In this document: in pieces, positions 45,544 through 53,826 of the stretch | Layout: each line of letters begins with the position of its first letter | Position numbering within the stretch: the stretch's first letter is position 1 | Source: Schnuerera sp. xch1 | GTDB lineage: Bacteria > Bacillota > Clostridia > Tissierellales > Tepidimicrobiaceae | Direction of reading: 5' to 3' | Assembly: GCF_019931165.1 (NCBI RefSeq) | Contig: NZ_JAIOUP010000001.1 | Span: 248,001-312,000 of the forward strand | DNA: 64,000 nucleotides | Notes under the pieces: generated by a model | The model's database searches: none | The model's input: only the letters and a program-made list of their open reading frames with translations | Told to the model about the DNA's origin: nothing | Program-made: the position numbers and the translations under genes

Positions 45544-46323
45544 CTAATATATGTTTAAAGATTTCTTCATAGATTTAATTTTATTTACTAAAATCTTAAA
45601 TTCATTAAAATTTAAAGATTGATGTCCATCTGATAACGCTTTATCTGGTTCTGGATGAATCTCTATGATTAATCCATCTGCTCCTATTGCCAATGCTGCC
45701 TTTGACGCAGGAAGTACCAATTCCCTTCTCCCTGTCCCGTGACTTGGATCAATTAGTACAGGATATTTGGTCTCAGATTTCATAATCGGTACGCTCATTA
45801 AATCTAATGTATTTCTAGTATAATTTTCAAATGTTCTAATACCTCTTTCACATAATATTATTTTATCATTACCTTCTATGCTAATATATTCTGAAGCTTT
45901 AATCCACTCATTTATGGTAGCACTCATGCCTCGTTTTAATAATACAGGCTTATCAGTTTTTCCAATTTCCCTTAAAAGAGAATAATTTTGCATATTTCTG
46001 GATCCAATTTGGTAAATGTCTACATATCTATATGCATCCTCTATATCTCTAGGGTCCATTATTTCCGAAATTACTTTAAATCCATAGGAATCCTTTATAT
46101 CTTTTAAAATTTTTAATCCATCAAATCCTAGACCTTGAAAAGAATTAGGATTGGTTCTAGGTTTAAACGCCCCTCCCCTAATTATCTTTATTCCAAGTTG
46201 ATTTAAAAATTGTGCAATATACTGCATTTGCTCTTCACTTTCAACAGCACAAGGACCTGCAATAATAGAAAATTTTTCTCCCCCAATAATTAAATTATCA
46301 TCTATTTTTATCTCCTTGGTCAT
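45544..46323 (-). CDS. aroF: 3-deoxy-7-phosphoheptulonate (DAHP) synthase, type I beta
   Basis: The enzyme joins phosphoenolpyruvate and erythrose-4-phosphate, the first step of aromatic amino acid synthesis. The 259-aa protein has IIAGPCAVES (about 20-29), GGAFKPRTNP, IGSRNMQN, LLKRGM and DPSHGTGRR. It is the short form without an N-terminal ferredoxin-like or chorismate mutase regulatory domain. No other aro genes are near. It stands where ileS is in B. subtilis, between divIVA and the ylyA-type gene. Confidence 0.95.
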   Translation of the reverse strand: MTKEIKIDDNLIIGGEKFSIIAGPCAVESEEQMQYIAQFLNQLGIKIIRGGAFKPRTNPNSFQGLGFDGLKILKDIKDSYGFKVISEIMDPRDIEDAYRYVDIYQIGSRNMQNYSLLREIGKTDKPVLLKRGMSATINEWIKASEYISIEGNDKIILCERGIRTFENYTRNTLDLMSVPIMKSETKYPVLIDPSHGTGRRELVLPASKAALAIGADGLIIEIHPEPDKALSDGHQSLNFNEFKILVNKIKSMKKSLNIY

Positions 46324-46357
46324 AGCTATTCCTCCATGTTAACTTGTTAATCTTGTG

Positions 46358-46382
46358 AATAAAATTTGGGGGCTATGCCCCC
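46358..46382 (-). terminator. Terminator after divIVA with the stop codon in the hairpin
   Basis: On the minus strand GGGGGC-ATA-GCCCCC is a 6-bp all-GC stem followed by AAATTTTATT. The divIVA stop TAG is in the loop and stem. It closes the division operon before aroF. Confidence 0.75.
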
Positions 46383-46915
46383 AAATCATCAATATCCTCT
46401 TCTATTTCATTATCTTGTAATTCCAATTCATTGTTACTTTCAGTATCAATGCTGACATCACTATCCTCTATTTTTGAATAAAATTCATCTAATGTTTCCA
46501 ATTGTGCTTCAATAAACGATCTATATCGAGTCTTAAAAATAAACATTTCCTTTACTAACCTTTCATACTCCTTTTGAACCTCTCTGACCTCATTATTTGC
46601 TTCTTCTATTAACTTTTTATATTGTAAATTAGCATCTTCAACAATAAGGTCTGCCTTTTCCTTAGCAGATCCTATTACTTCATCTGCCGTACTTTGAGCA
46701 ACAATAAGGGTTTCCTTTAGAGTATCTTCTAAATTATTATATTTTTCAATTTGTTCATTTAATAATAAAATTTTATCCTTTAATTCAATGTTCTCTTTAT
46801 AAACCTTTTCATAATCATTAATAATTTCATCCAAAAATTCATCAACTTCAGATTCTTTAAATCCTCTAAAAGCTCGTTTAAATTCCTTATTTTGAATATC
46901 AAGGGGTGTAATCAT
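46373..46915 (-). CDS. divIVA: Cell-division and polarity protein DivIVA
   Basis: DivIVA binds curved membrane at septa and poles and recruits division and sporulation partners. The ATG at 46915 with GGAGTGATTT gives 180 aa. The N-terminal membrane-binding part MITPLDIQNKEFKRAFRGFKE (about 1-21) includes the exposed Phe/Arg turn. A coiled coil covers about 25-150. The C-terminus is acidic. It is last in the operon with sepF, yggT and ylmH. Confidence 0.95.
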   Translation of the reverse strand: MITPLDIQNKEFKRAFRGFKESEVDEFLDEIINDYEKVYKENIELKDKILLLNEQIEKYNNLEDTLKETLIVAQSTADEVIGSAKEKADLIVEDANLQYKKLIEEANNEVREVQKEYERLVKEMFIFKTRYRSFIEAQLETLDEFYSKIEDSDVSIDTESNNELELQDNEIEEDIDDLGA

Positions 46916-46929
46916 ATAAATCACTCCAT

Positions 46930-47730
46930 TTATTTTAGTAATTTAATTTGTACTCTAGTTCTCCCTTTTTTACTAATACCTATAATTGAATTTAAAATAA
47001 ACCTACCATAACCCTTTACAGAAACAATATCTCCTTCTTCAATATCTCTTGAGACTTTATCAATTGGCTCCCAGTTAACCTTAACTTTCTTTGATTGTAT
47101 TAACGCCTGACTATCCTTTCTTGATAAATTCAATGCACTACTAATTACGACATCTAATCTAAGCGATGCTATAGTAGTCCATATACTCTTGTATTCTATA
47201 TGGCCAAGCTTTAATTTTTCCAATGGTATTTGATCTACTTTTACCTTTTCTTTTCCAATTCTATCTAGATTCATAAAGATAAAACTAGAAATTTCTTTTT
47301 TCACAACAACTTGAGCATATCCCTCATGTATTAATATATCCCCTATTTTGTCTCTATTTATTCCTAAACTTAAAATCCCTCCTAAAAAATCTCTATGAGA
47401 GGGATTAGATAAACTAACTTCTATCGTTAAAAAATCAATAGGAACTTCCTTATTATCATATTGAAAATAGTCCGGATAGATTAGAATAACCTTTCTTTCA
47501 GCTTCATCTAGTCCCCCTAGTTCTTCATATTCTATATCTGTAAATTGGTTTAGAATAGTTCTTGCTAGCCTTCTCTCATAAGGATTCATAAAATCTGTTG
47601 ATTGTACACTATGTTTGTCCAAAACTATTTCAATTTTGTCTAATACCTTTCGCATATTCATGATTTGATCTTTGTCATTTATATGCTTTATATATTTTTT
47701 TCTATCCAACTTCAAAAAATCACCATTCAT
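46930..47730 (-). CDS. ylmH: S4-domain RNA-binding protein YlmH (RqcP)
   Basis: YlmH homologues in B. subtilis (RqcP) bind stalled 50S subunits and support alanine tailing with RqcH, which is also in this window. The 266-aa protein has an N-terminal helical domain and a C-terminal S4 domain (about 185-245) with RLDVVISSALNLSRKDSQALIQSKKVKVNW. The ATG overlaps the yggT stop (TAATG); a TTG at 47715 with GGTGA just upstream is an alternative start. Confidence 0.92.
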   Translation of the reverse strand: MNGDFLKLDRKKYIKHINDKDQIMNMRKVLDKIEIVLDKHSVQSTDFMNPYERRLARTILNQFTDIEYEELGGLDEAERKVILIYPDYFQYDNKEVPIDFLTIEVSLSNPSHRDFLGGILSLGINRDKIGDILIHEGYAQVVVKKEISSFIFMNLDRIGKEKVKVDQIPLEKLKLGHIEYKSIWTTIASLRLDVVISSALNLSRKDSQALIQSKKVKVNWEPIDKVSRDIEEGDIVSVKGYGRFILNSIIGISKKGRTRVQIKLLK

Positions 47731-47996
47731 TAAAAAATTATTGTTCTTAAAACTGCCAAAATCGCTCTCAATATAAGAATTGCTACAATAGGAGAAAAGT
47801 CAAACATTCCAGTATTAATACCAATTTTATCAATTAATCCTTTTGCGGGTGCTAATACGGGCTCAGTTAATTCATACACAATTCTTCCTATTGGATTATA
47901 TGGTCCAATCCTTAACCATGAAAATATTATTCTAACAAGGATTAAAACCTCTATTATATTAAATAATATACCTACAGCTCTATAAAAAGTTATCAT
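47730..47996 (-). CDS. ylmG: YggT family membrane protein (YlmG)
   Basis: YggT/YlmG proteins are small membrane proteins coded beside sepF, with roles in division or osmotic response not well defined. The 88-aa protein has two hydrophobic helices (about 3-25 and 63-87) and the family motif FSWLRIGPYNPIGRIVYELTEPVLAP (about 24-49). The ATG at 47996 has AGAGGTAA. It is coupled to ylmH. Confidence 0.93.
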   Translation of the reverse strand: MITFYRAVGILFNIIEVLILVRIIFSWLRIGPYNPIGRIVYELTEPVLAPAKGLIDKIGINTGMFDFSPIVAILILRAILAVLRTIIF

Positions 47997-48020
47997 CAAA
48001 TTACCTCTTATCCTATTATT

Positions 48021-48449
48021 TTACCACTTGAAAACGCCTTTATTTTTTAACTCATTCTTTAAATTTCCATCAATTTCAACATTTGCTGGTGCCATAACAA
48101 ATATGTCGGTAGTTACCTTTTGTATACTTCCCTCTAATGAATATAATCCCCCATTAATAAAATCAAATATCTGTCTCTTTATACCTGGTTCTAATTGTTC
48201 CAAATTCACCACCACAGTCTTTTTCATCTTTAAATCATCAACTATTTTTGGTGCATCTTCATAATTTAATGGTTCATGTACTACTAATTTCATATTTCCA
48301 GATGTGTGTATGTTTACAACTTTATTTCGCATCTTCTTTGTTTGAGTATTTAGTGACAACTCTTCAAGTTCATCCTCATCATAATCATCATCATATTCTA
48401 AATCATCAATTCCAACAAAATACTTTAACTTATCAACTATACTAGACAT
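48021..48449 (-). CDS. sepF: Cell division protein SepF
   Basis: SepF anchors FtsZ to the membrane and bundles it into rings. The amphipathic N-terminus MSSIVDKLKYFVGI (about 1-14) binds membrane. An acidic linker follows (about 15-45). The SepF core (about 60-140) shows VHEPLNYEDAPKIVDDLKM and FDFINGGLYSLEGSIQKV, ending APANVEI. 142 aa is usual. The ATG has AAAGGAGG. Confidence 0.96.
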   Translation of the reverse strand: MSSIVDKLKYFVGIDDLEYDDDYDEDELEELSLNTQTKKMRNKVVNIHTSGNMKLVVHEPLNYEDAPKIVDDLKMKKTVVVNLEQLEPGIKRQIFDFINGGLYSLEGSIQKVTTDIFVMAPANVEIDGNLKNELKNKGVFKW

Positions 48450-48467
48450 AAAAAATCCTCCTTTAAT

Positions 48468-49154
48468 TTATTTTCTTTCTCCGAATAATCCTGTTCCAAT
48501 TCTTATCATATTAGAACCTTCTTCAATAGCAACTTTGTAATCATTGGTCATTCCCATAGACAAGATATTCATCTCTATATTATTATATCCTCTATTATCG
48601 ATTGTTTCACTCAATTTACGTAAGTCTCTAAACACCCATCTAATTTCTTCTGGATCTTTAGCAAAAGGTGCTATAGTCATTAATCCCTTTATTCTAATAT
48701 TATCAAATTCTAAAACCTTCTCTATAAAGCGAATTACATCATCTACTTTTAAACCAAATTTACTTTTCTCTTCAGCTATATTTACCTGAATCAAAGCATC
48801 CACTATGATATCATTTATTTTAGCTCTTTTATTCAACTCTTTTGCTAAAGATATGCGGTCTAATGAATGTATTAAAGACACTTTATCAATAATATATTTG
48901 ACTTTATTACTCTGTAAATGACCAATCATATGATAATTTGCATTATTACTAATAACATCATATTTTTTTATTAATTCTTGAGGTCTATTTTCTCCTATAT
49001 CTTTTAAGCCTAACTTTATAGCCTCTTTTATACTTTCCACTCCAACAGTTTTAGTAACTGCGATTATATCTACTTTATCATCTGTTCTATTAGCCTTTTT
49101 TAAAGATTTTTTAATGTTTTCTTCTATTATAGTCAAATTATGTTTGATACTAAT
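48468..49154 (-). CDS. ylmE: PLP-binding protein YlmE (YggS/PROSC family), apparent ATT start
   Basis: YggS-family proteins bind pyridoxal phosphate and keep vitamin B6 and amino acid pools in balance. The best Shine-Dalgarno, AAGGAGG, is 8 nt before an ATT at 49154; this gives 228 aa with N-terminus (M)SIKHNLTIIEENIKKSL, the family pattern. The first standard start, TTG at 49136, has no ribosome site and would lose six residues. The PLP Lys is in IIAVTKTV (about 28-35), with GENRPQE, HMIGHLQSNK and MGMTNDY later. The AUU start is an inference. Confidence 0.9.
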   Translation of the reverse strand: MSIKHNLTIIEENIKKSLKKANRTDDKVDIIAVTKTVGVESIKEAIKLGLKDIGENRPQELIKKYDVISNNANYHMIGHLQSNKVKYIIDKVSLIHSLDRISLAKELNKRAKINDIIVDALIQVNIAEEKSKFGLKVDDVIRFIEKVLEFDNIRIKGLMTIAPFAKDPEEIRWVFRDLRKLSETIDNRGYNNIEMNILSMGMTNDYKVAIEEGSNMIRIGTGLFGERK

Positions 49155-49173
49155 TTCTATTACCTCCTTGATG

Positions 49174-50466
49174 TCAATCTACTAGCATTCCCTCTTCGGC
49201 TTTCTTAGTATTTAAAAGAATCTCATCAAATTGTGCAACTGTTCTAACTGGCTTATCTTTTCCTTCGATATTTATATTGTTATTCTTATCTCCAATGCTT
49301 ATATAAGTAAATTCATCGTCTTCCTTTAAAATTTTTATGGGTCTAAATTTTATTATTCCACTAATATCTTTTATATAAACCCCCTTTACACCATTTAATT
49401 CAACAACGCTTTCACTTGAAATCTTATATCCATCATATCTATATTTTACTATATCAACATCGATATGTCGTTTGTCATAGTAATATTCAAAATCTCTATC
49501 AAACTTACAAACAATCAATCCTTTTCCATTATCCACATTTATCTTCTTTATACGTCCCTTTAGTTCTCCATCTATATCCTTTCCTGTTAAAAAAATAGAA
49601 TCTGCTTCTTCATATGTATCGATATCCTTCACATCTTCTATTTTAATTATCATATACCATTCAAAATTGTTAATAACTTTAAAAATAGGTTCACTGGATT
49701 TAACCTTATCATTATTGGATATTATCTTTTGTTTATTTGTTTGCTCTTTAAAATCGGAATACCTACATTCTTCAATATTATTAAAAGAATATACATCTTC
49801 GTAACCATCAATTTTATAGGATACAATACCTGATTCTTTAGCAAAATAATTAACAAAATGATTATTTATCTGATTCACAATCTGCTCTCTTTGTTTCCTT
49901 AAACTGTCCAAGCTTTGATTGATTAAATTATTATCATTTGAGATATCGCCTTTTTTATCGCTATAAATTGACAGCTTGTCCTTTAAAATTTCAGCTTGTT
50001 CATAATCTCCTTGAGAGATGTTTAATTGAATATCATTTATTATATTATCAATATTTTCTTCTACCTTTTTTTTGTCATTCTTTATTGGTTTATTTTCTGC
50101 TTCTGTTTTAGTTAATGTTGCAATTTTATCGTCCAGTTCTGTTAGCTTTTGCTTTAAAGTAGAAGTATTATCAAGCAAAGTTAGTTCAGCTATTTTGGTT
50201 CCTACAGGTATCCGTTCTCCTTCTTTTTGAAGTAATTTTACTTTTCCTTGCCCATCTGCCTCATAAACATATTCCTTTCTTACTATTATAGCTTCAGTAC
50301 TTATCTTGTCTTCTACAGCAGACCTTTCCGGTGTTTTAGTCTTAGAACCAGCTGCAAAGAGGGATGGAACACTTCTAAAGATTAGATAAACAAATACAAA
50401 CGCAATAATATACAACCTAATTCTTCTCTTTTTCTTTCGCTTCTTCATTCTTTGTTCTTGGCTCAT
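49174..50466 (-). CDS. HlyD-like membrane-anchored protein of the division operon
   Basis: The 430-aa protein has a Lys/Arg-rich N-terminus, one membrane helix (about 16-38), a lipoyl-like half motif GQGKVKLLQKEGERIPVGTKIAEL (about 72-95), a long coiled-coil hairpin (about 98-210) and a second beta-rich half that resumes at SGIVSYKIDGYE. This is the layout of HlyD/membrane-fusion adaptors. No ABC transporter or outer membrane channel is nearby, and the cell is a monoderm. It is 19 nt before ylmE and in the divIVA operon, so an envelope or division role is more likely than efflux. Confidence 0.8.
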   Translation of the reverse strand: MSQEQRMKKRKKKRRIRLYIIAFVFVYLIFRSVPSLFAAGSKTKTPERSAVEDKISTEAIIVRKEYVYEADGQGKVKLLQKEGERIPVGTKIAELTLLDNTSTLKQKLTELDDKIATLTKTEAENKPIKNDKKKVEENIDNIINDIQLNISQGDYEQAEILKDKLSIYSDKKGDISNDNNLINQSLDSLRKQREQIVNQINNHFVNYFAKESGIVSYKIDGYEDVYSFNNIEECRYSDFKEQTNKQKIISNNDKVKSSEPIFKVINNFEWYMIIKIEDVKDIDTYEEADSIFLTGKDIDGELKGRIKKINVDNGKGLIVCKFDRDFEYYYDKRHIDVDIVKYRYDGYKISSESVVELNGVKGVYIKDISGIIKFRPIKILKEDDEFTYISIGDKNNNINIEGKDKPVRTVAQFDEILLNTKKAEEGMLVD

Positions 50467-50535
50467 GTTACCACCCTCAATTTATTTCTATACTTTAAGA
50501 ACTTCAACATGCATTTCAATTTTCCTTCTTTTATT

Positions 50536-50907
50536 TTAAAAAAATTTTCCATATTTACTTACTACCTTAAACTTTAGTATATTTTCTATATTTAATTTTT
50601 TAATCTCATCACCATGAGTTACCATTAATATTGATTTTTCCTTCTTAATTGCCCCAATCAGAGTGCCTTTGAATTTATCTTTGGCTCTTGTTATAACCTT
50701 AATTTCATCACCAGATTTAACCTTTGTCCCATTTAACATAAATTCCTTCATATCTGCCTTTTTTAAATGTTTTTCAGTTACAGATTTGTTTTCAATAACT
50801 ATCATATTGTTTTTTAAATAAAGTTTTTGTTTCAACACAACAAATACGTATCCAGCAACATTAATAACTAACAAAACGATTAAAGCACTCTGAATATATA
50901 CTAACAA
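50536..50907 (-). CDS. Unknown single-helix membrane protein heading the division operon
   Basis: The 123-aa protein has one N-terminal hydrophobic helix (about 6-25), a basic stretch, and a beta-rich cytoplasmic-type domain of about 75 residues (MLNGTKVKSGDEIKVITRAK, GTLIGAIKKEKSILMVTHGD) that resembles small-barrel folds. No family is recognised. The TTG start has GGAGG about 11 nt away. It is 69 nt before the HlyD-like gene and has a good promoter, so it is the first gene of the unit that ends at divIVA. Confidence 0.72.
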   Translation of the reverse strand: MLVYIQSALIVLLVINVAGYVFVVLKQKLYLKNNMIVIENKSVTEKHLKKADMKEFMLNGTKVKSGDEIKVITRAKDKFKGTLIGAIKKEKSILMVTHGDEIKKLNIENILKFKVVSKYGKFF

Positions 50908-50932
50908 ATTTTACACTACCTCCATCTTTTTT

Positions 50933-50961
50933 ATTATAATAAGTATATCATATCTTTTCAA
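50933..50961 (-). promoter_or_regulatory. Promoter of the division operon
   Basis: On the minus strand TTGAAA (50956-50961), 17-nt spacer, TATAAT (50933-50938). No terminator-like hairpin is seen from here to the one after divIVA, so seven genes may share this transcript. Confidence 0.8.
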
Positions 50962-51031
50962 TAGGATAAACCTACTACTTTACAAATTTATATTTATAAT
51001 ATTAGACTATTCATAGATATAAAAATGATTA

Positions 51032-51937
51032 CTAGCTAAAAATATCTTTTGTCTTACCCATTAACAGTACGCTTTTAAGCATATCAGGAGCAATCTCTTG
51101 TAATGCTATTATCTTGTCTAGTGCATTATCATAATCCTTTGTAAGTTCATTGAAATTATCACATAATAGCTTATTCTTCTTCTGTGTTATTTTATCAAAC
51201 TCATCAATTCTTGTAAAAGGCTGCGGAGTTTTCGGTTTATCAAAAGTAAGCCTAACTGTTTTATCCTTAACAAGAAGTTCTTCCCTTTTATATCCAGCTC
51301 TTTGTAAGCCTTGTAAAAATGCATCCCGCATTTTTAAATCCTTAAGTGCAATACTTATATTTGCTACTAGCTCCCATGGTTGTGAGAATTCTCCTAGTTT
51401 AAATCCTGTTAGCCACCAATGTATGCCTTTTCTTTTCATCATAGTTTTACCATTTTTAGTAAGTGTAAATTTCATTTTAAGCATATTATCATCATCAGCA
51501 CAATCATAAAAAGTCCAGTTAAAGTATTCATTTATCAAATCAGGTTTATCTGTGTGAAATACACCTATTTCAAAACCAGTTGTCATACCATATTGACCCT
51601 TCCAAAATTCTATCATCCATCTTTTATTACCATATTCAAAATAAATAGGTTCACAGTCTATTATCATAGATGATGGTGCTGCTGCTTCATCATAGAGTTT
51701 TGTATAACCCTTTTCTCGTTGCCATGCATCAATTCTTGAATAAAATATATCCTGATGAGAATCATATGCATAACCATAGGGCCTTAGAAATTCATTAAGA
51801 GATTCAACATCCTTAATCTTCGTGTTCCCTTCTTTTACCTTAAATTTTGATCTTTTAAGGATTATAATATAAACTATAGATATTAATACTACTATTAAAA
51901 ATATCAAATAAATATTATTTTGTATAAATTCAAACAT
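51032..51937 (-). CDS. DUF4474 domain membrane protein
   Basis: The ATG at 51937 with GGAGTGATT gives 301 aa. One hydrophobic helix (about 8-28) anchors the protein. The DUF4474 core (about 45-255) has RPYGYAYDSHQDIFYSR, AWQREKGYTKLYDEAAAP, IDCEPIYFEYGNKRWMIEFWKGQYG and TTGFEIGVFHTDKPD. The function of the family is unknown. It is more Trp- and Tyr-rich than its neighbours. It stands alone between the division operon and a tRNA gene; the 195-nt gap on its right has no clear promoter for it. Confidence 0.82.
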   Translation of the reverse strand: MFEFIQNNIYLIFLIVVLISIVYIIILKRSKFKVKEGNTKIKDVESLNEFLRPYGYAYDSHQDIFYSRIDAWQREKGYTKLYDEAAAPSSMIIDCEPIYFEYGNKRWMIEFWKGQYGMTTGFEIGVFHTDKPDLINEYFNWTFYDCADDDNMLKMKFTLTKNGKTMMKRKGIHWWLTGFKLGEFSQPWELVANISIALKDLKMRDAFLQGLQRAGYKREELLVKDKTVRLTFDKPKTPQPFTRIDEFDKITQKKNKLLCDNFNELTKDYDNALDKIIALQEIAPDMLKSVLLMGKTKDIFS

Positions 51938-52092
51938 AAAAATCACTCCAGTCATTATTGTTATTACATTCTATTCCTGAAGTGGTTATTTTGATATTGG
52001 ATAAAACAAAATTAAGAAAAGTTAAAATTAGGCAAATACTATAATGATAATAATTTAATTTTGCTAATCCTGAAAAAGATTGAATTAACTCC

Positions 52093-52121
52093 TCGACATT
52101 TTCGAGGAAATTTGGTAATAT
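52093..52121 (+). promoter_or_regulatory. Promoter of tRNA-Pro
   Basis: TCGACA (52093-52098), 17-nt spacer, TAATAT (52116-52121), 30 nt before the tRNA. A CCTCGA/TCGAGG inverted repeat (52091-52107) overlaps the -35. Confidence 0.5.
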
Positions 52122-52150
52122 AATAATTACATAGGTTTTAAATTAAATAT

Positions 52151-52227
52151 CGGGATGTGGCGCAGTCCGGTAGCGCACAAGTCTGGGGGACTTGGGGTCG
52201 CTGGTTCGAATCCAGTCATCCCGACCA
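52151..52227 (+). tRNA. tRNA-Pro (anticodon GGG)
   Basis: The 77-nt gene folds as a cloverleaf: acceptor CGGGATG/CATCCCG, D stem GCGC/GCGC, anticodon stem CAAGT/ACTTG with loop CTGGGGG, T arm GCTGG-TTCGAAT-CCAGT, discriminator A and encoded CCA. Loop positions 34-36 read GGG, so it decodes CCC and CCU proline codons. Confidence 0.95.
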
Positions 52228-52231
52228 AAAT

Positions 52232-52268
52232 GTAAAAAAGTAGAAAATCAATTTTCTACTTTTTTTAC
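52232..52268 (+). terminator. Terminator after tRNA-Pro
   Basis: AAAAAGTAGAAAAT and ATTTTCTACTTTTT form a long AT-rich stem with a tiny loop, and the 3' arm is the T-tract. It can also end spoIVA transcripts coming from the other side. Confidence 0.85.
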
Positions 52269-52294
52269 ATCTTATCATAATTTAAATTTATATC

Positions 52295-53773
52295 TTAAAT
52301 AATTATACAGATTAAACCACTATTACCATTGTTAATTATTCTCTCCAAAGCTCTTCTCATTTTACTTCTAGCCTCATCTGGCATTGTATTTAATTTGCCT
52401 TGTAATTGTTCATTTACTAGATCATATAAAGACTTTCCAAATAGATTGGACTGCCAAATCTTTGAAGGTTCCTCTTCAAATTCTTCTAAAAAATATTTCA
52501 TCATTTCTTCACTCTGTTTTTCAGTTCCAATTAAAGGAGAAACTTCCGTTGATATATCACAACGTAATACATGTAATGAAGGAGCCTTTGCTTTTAACTT
52601 AACTCCAAACCTATTACCCTGTTTATATATTTCAGGCTCAGCTAACTCCATTTCTTCAAGACTAGGACTTACTAGCCCATATCCAATTTCACGTGCTTGA
52701 ATTAAAGCAGTTTCTATCTTATCATATTCTCTCTTGGTTTGAGCAAGCTTATTTATTAATCCTAATACCTGATATTCTCCTTCTATACTATATCCAGTCA
52801 TTTCATTCAATACTTCATAGAATAATTCATCATCAATAACTAAGTCAACATTTATTACTCCTTCTCCCAGTTTAATTTCTTTTATATCCACTTCGTTAAT
52901 TATATCCAATTCACTTAATGTATTTAGTGAATTGTCTACTTCATTTAATTTTTGTAAGGTTTGTATAGATTCCTTTAATGAATCTAAAATATTAGTTCTT
53001 ATCTTATGATCCTTTGGCAATCCTTCTATCCAGCCAGGTAGATTAATAGTAATCTCTTTAACGGGAAATTCAAATAAGATCTTTTCAAAAATTCTTTCGA
53101 CATCTTCAATTTGCATATTTAAGCAATCAACTGTAAGTACAGAAACTCCATATTTTTCTTCTAAACTTTCTCTTAAGGCAATAGTACTATCTAAATTAGG
53201 ATGCTTTGTGTTTAGTACTATTACAAAAGGCTTTTCTAATTCTTTTAGTTCAGATATAACTCTTTCCTCAGCTTTAATATAATTAGATCTATCAATGTCA
53301 GTTATAGAACCATCTGTTGTTACAACTATGCCTATTGTAGAATGATCAGTTATTACCTTTCTAGTGCCAATTTCAGCCGCTTCTTCAAAAGGTATATCTT
53401 TTTCATGCCAAGGCGTAGATACCATTCTTGGTATATTCTCTTCAATATGCCCTAATGCTCCCTTTACTAAATATCCTACACAATCAACCATCCTTACTTT
53501 AAAAGTAACATTATCTTTTAAGGTTAACTCAGCAGCTTCATTAGGCACAAATTTTGGTTCAGTAGTCATAATTGTTTTACCCGCACCGCTTAAAGGTAAT
53601 TCGTCTTTTGCTCTTTCTTTTTTATACTTATTTTCAATATTAGGTAATACCAATAGTTCCATAAATCTCTTAATGAATGTTGATTTTCCTGTTCTAACAG
53701 GACCTACAACCCCGGCATATATATCCCCTTCAGTTCTCTCAGCTATATCTTTGTATATGTCAAACTTTTCCAC
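52295..53773 (-). CDS. spoIVA: Stage IV sporulation protein A (spore coat ATPase)
   Basis: SpoIVA polymerises with ATP on the forespore membrane to form the base of the coat. The 492-aa protein has Walker A GPVRTGKST (about 24-32), the IMTTEPKFVPNEAAEL segment (about 69-84), the TRAFAC-like domain to about 240, and the conserved C-terminus LICIII. The start is GTG with AAGGAGGGG. A sigma-E-like promoter precedes it. This is strong evidence that the organism makes endospores. Confidence 0.97.
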   Translation of the reverse strand: MEKFDIYKDIAERTEGDIYAGVVGPVRTGKSTFIKRFMELLVLPNIENKYKKERAKDELPLSGAGKTIMTTEPKFVPNEAAELTLKDNVTFKVRMVDCVGYLVKGALGHIEENIPRMVSTPWHEKDIPFEEAAEIGTRKVITDHSTIGIVVTTDGSITDIDRSNYIKAEERVISELKELEKPFVIVLNTKHPNLDSTIALRESLEEKYGVSVLTVDCLNMQIEDVERIFEKILFEFPVKEITINLPGWIEGLPKDHKIRTNILDSLKESIQTLQKLNEVDNSLNTLSELDIINEVDIKEIKLGEGVINVDLVIDDELFYEVLNEMTGYSIEGEYQVLGLINKLAQTKREYDKIETALIQAREIGYGLVSPSLEEMELAEPEIYKQGNRFGVKLKAKAPSLHVLRCDISTEVSPLIGTEKQSEEMMKYFLEEFEEEPSKIWQSNLFGKSLYDLVNEQLQGKLNTMPDEARSKMRRALERIINNGNSGLICIII

Positions 53774-53826
53774 AATTTCCCCTCCTTCACCTTCATAATA
53801 GATAAAACAATATTACTTAACATTAT

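Noticed and set aside
46324-46372. T-box or tryptophan-type attenuator before aroF
   Set aside because: The gap is only 49 nt and is explained by the divIVA terminator and the aroF ribosome site.
52228-52294. tRNA-linked attachment site
   Set aside because: No second copy of the tRNA 3' end, integrase or mobile gene is present; the sequence is a terminator.
53364-53798. 144-codon plus-strand frame opposite spoIVA
   Set aside because: Antisense to the conserved SpoIVA ATPase domain, with no promoter or ribosome site.
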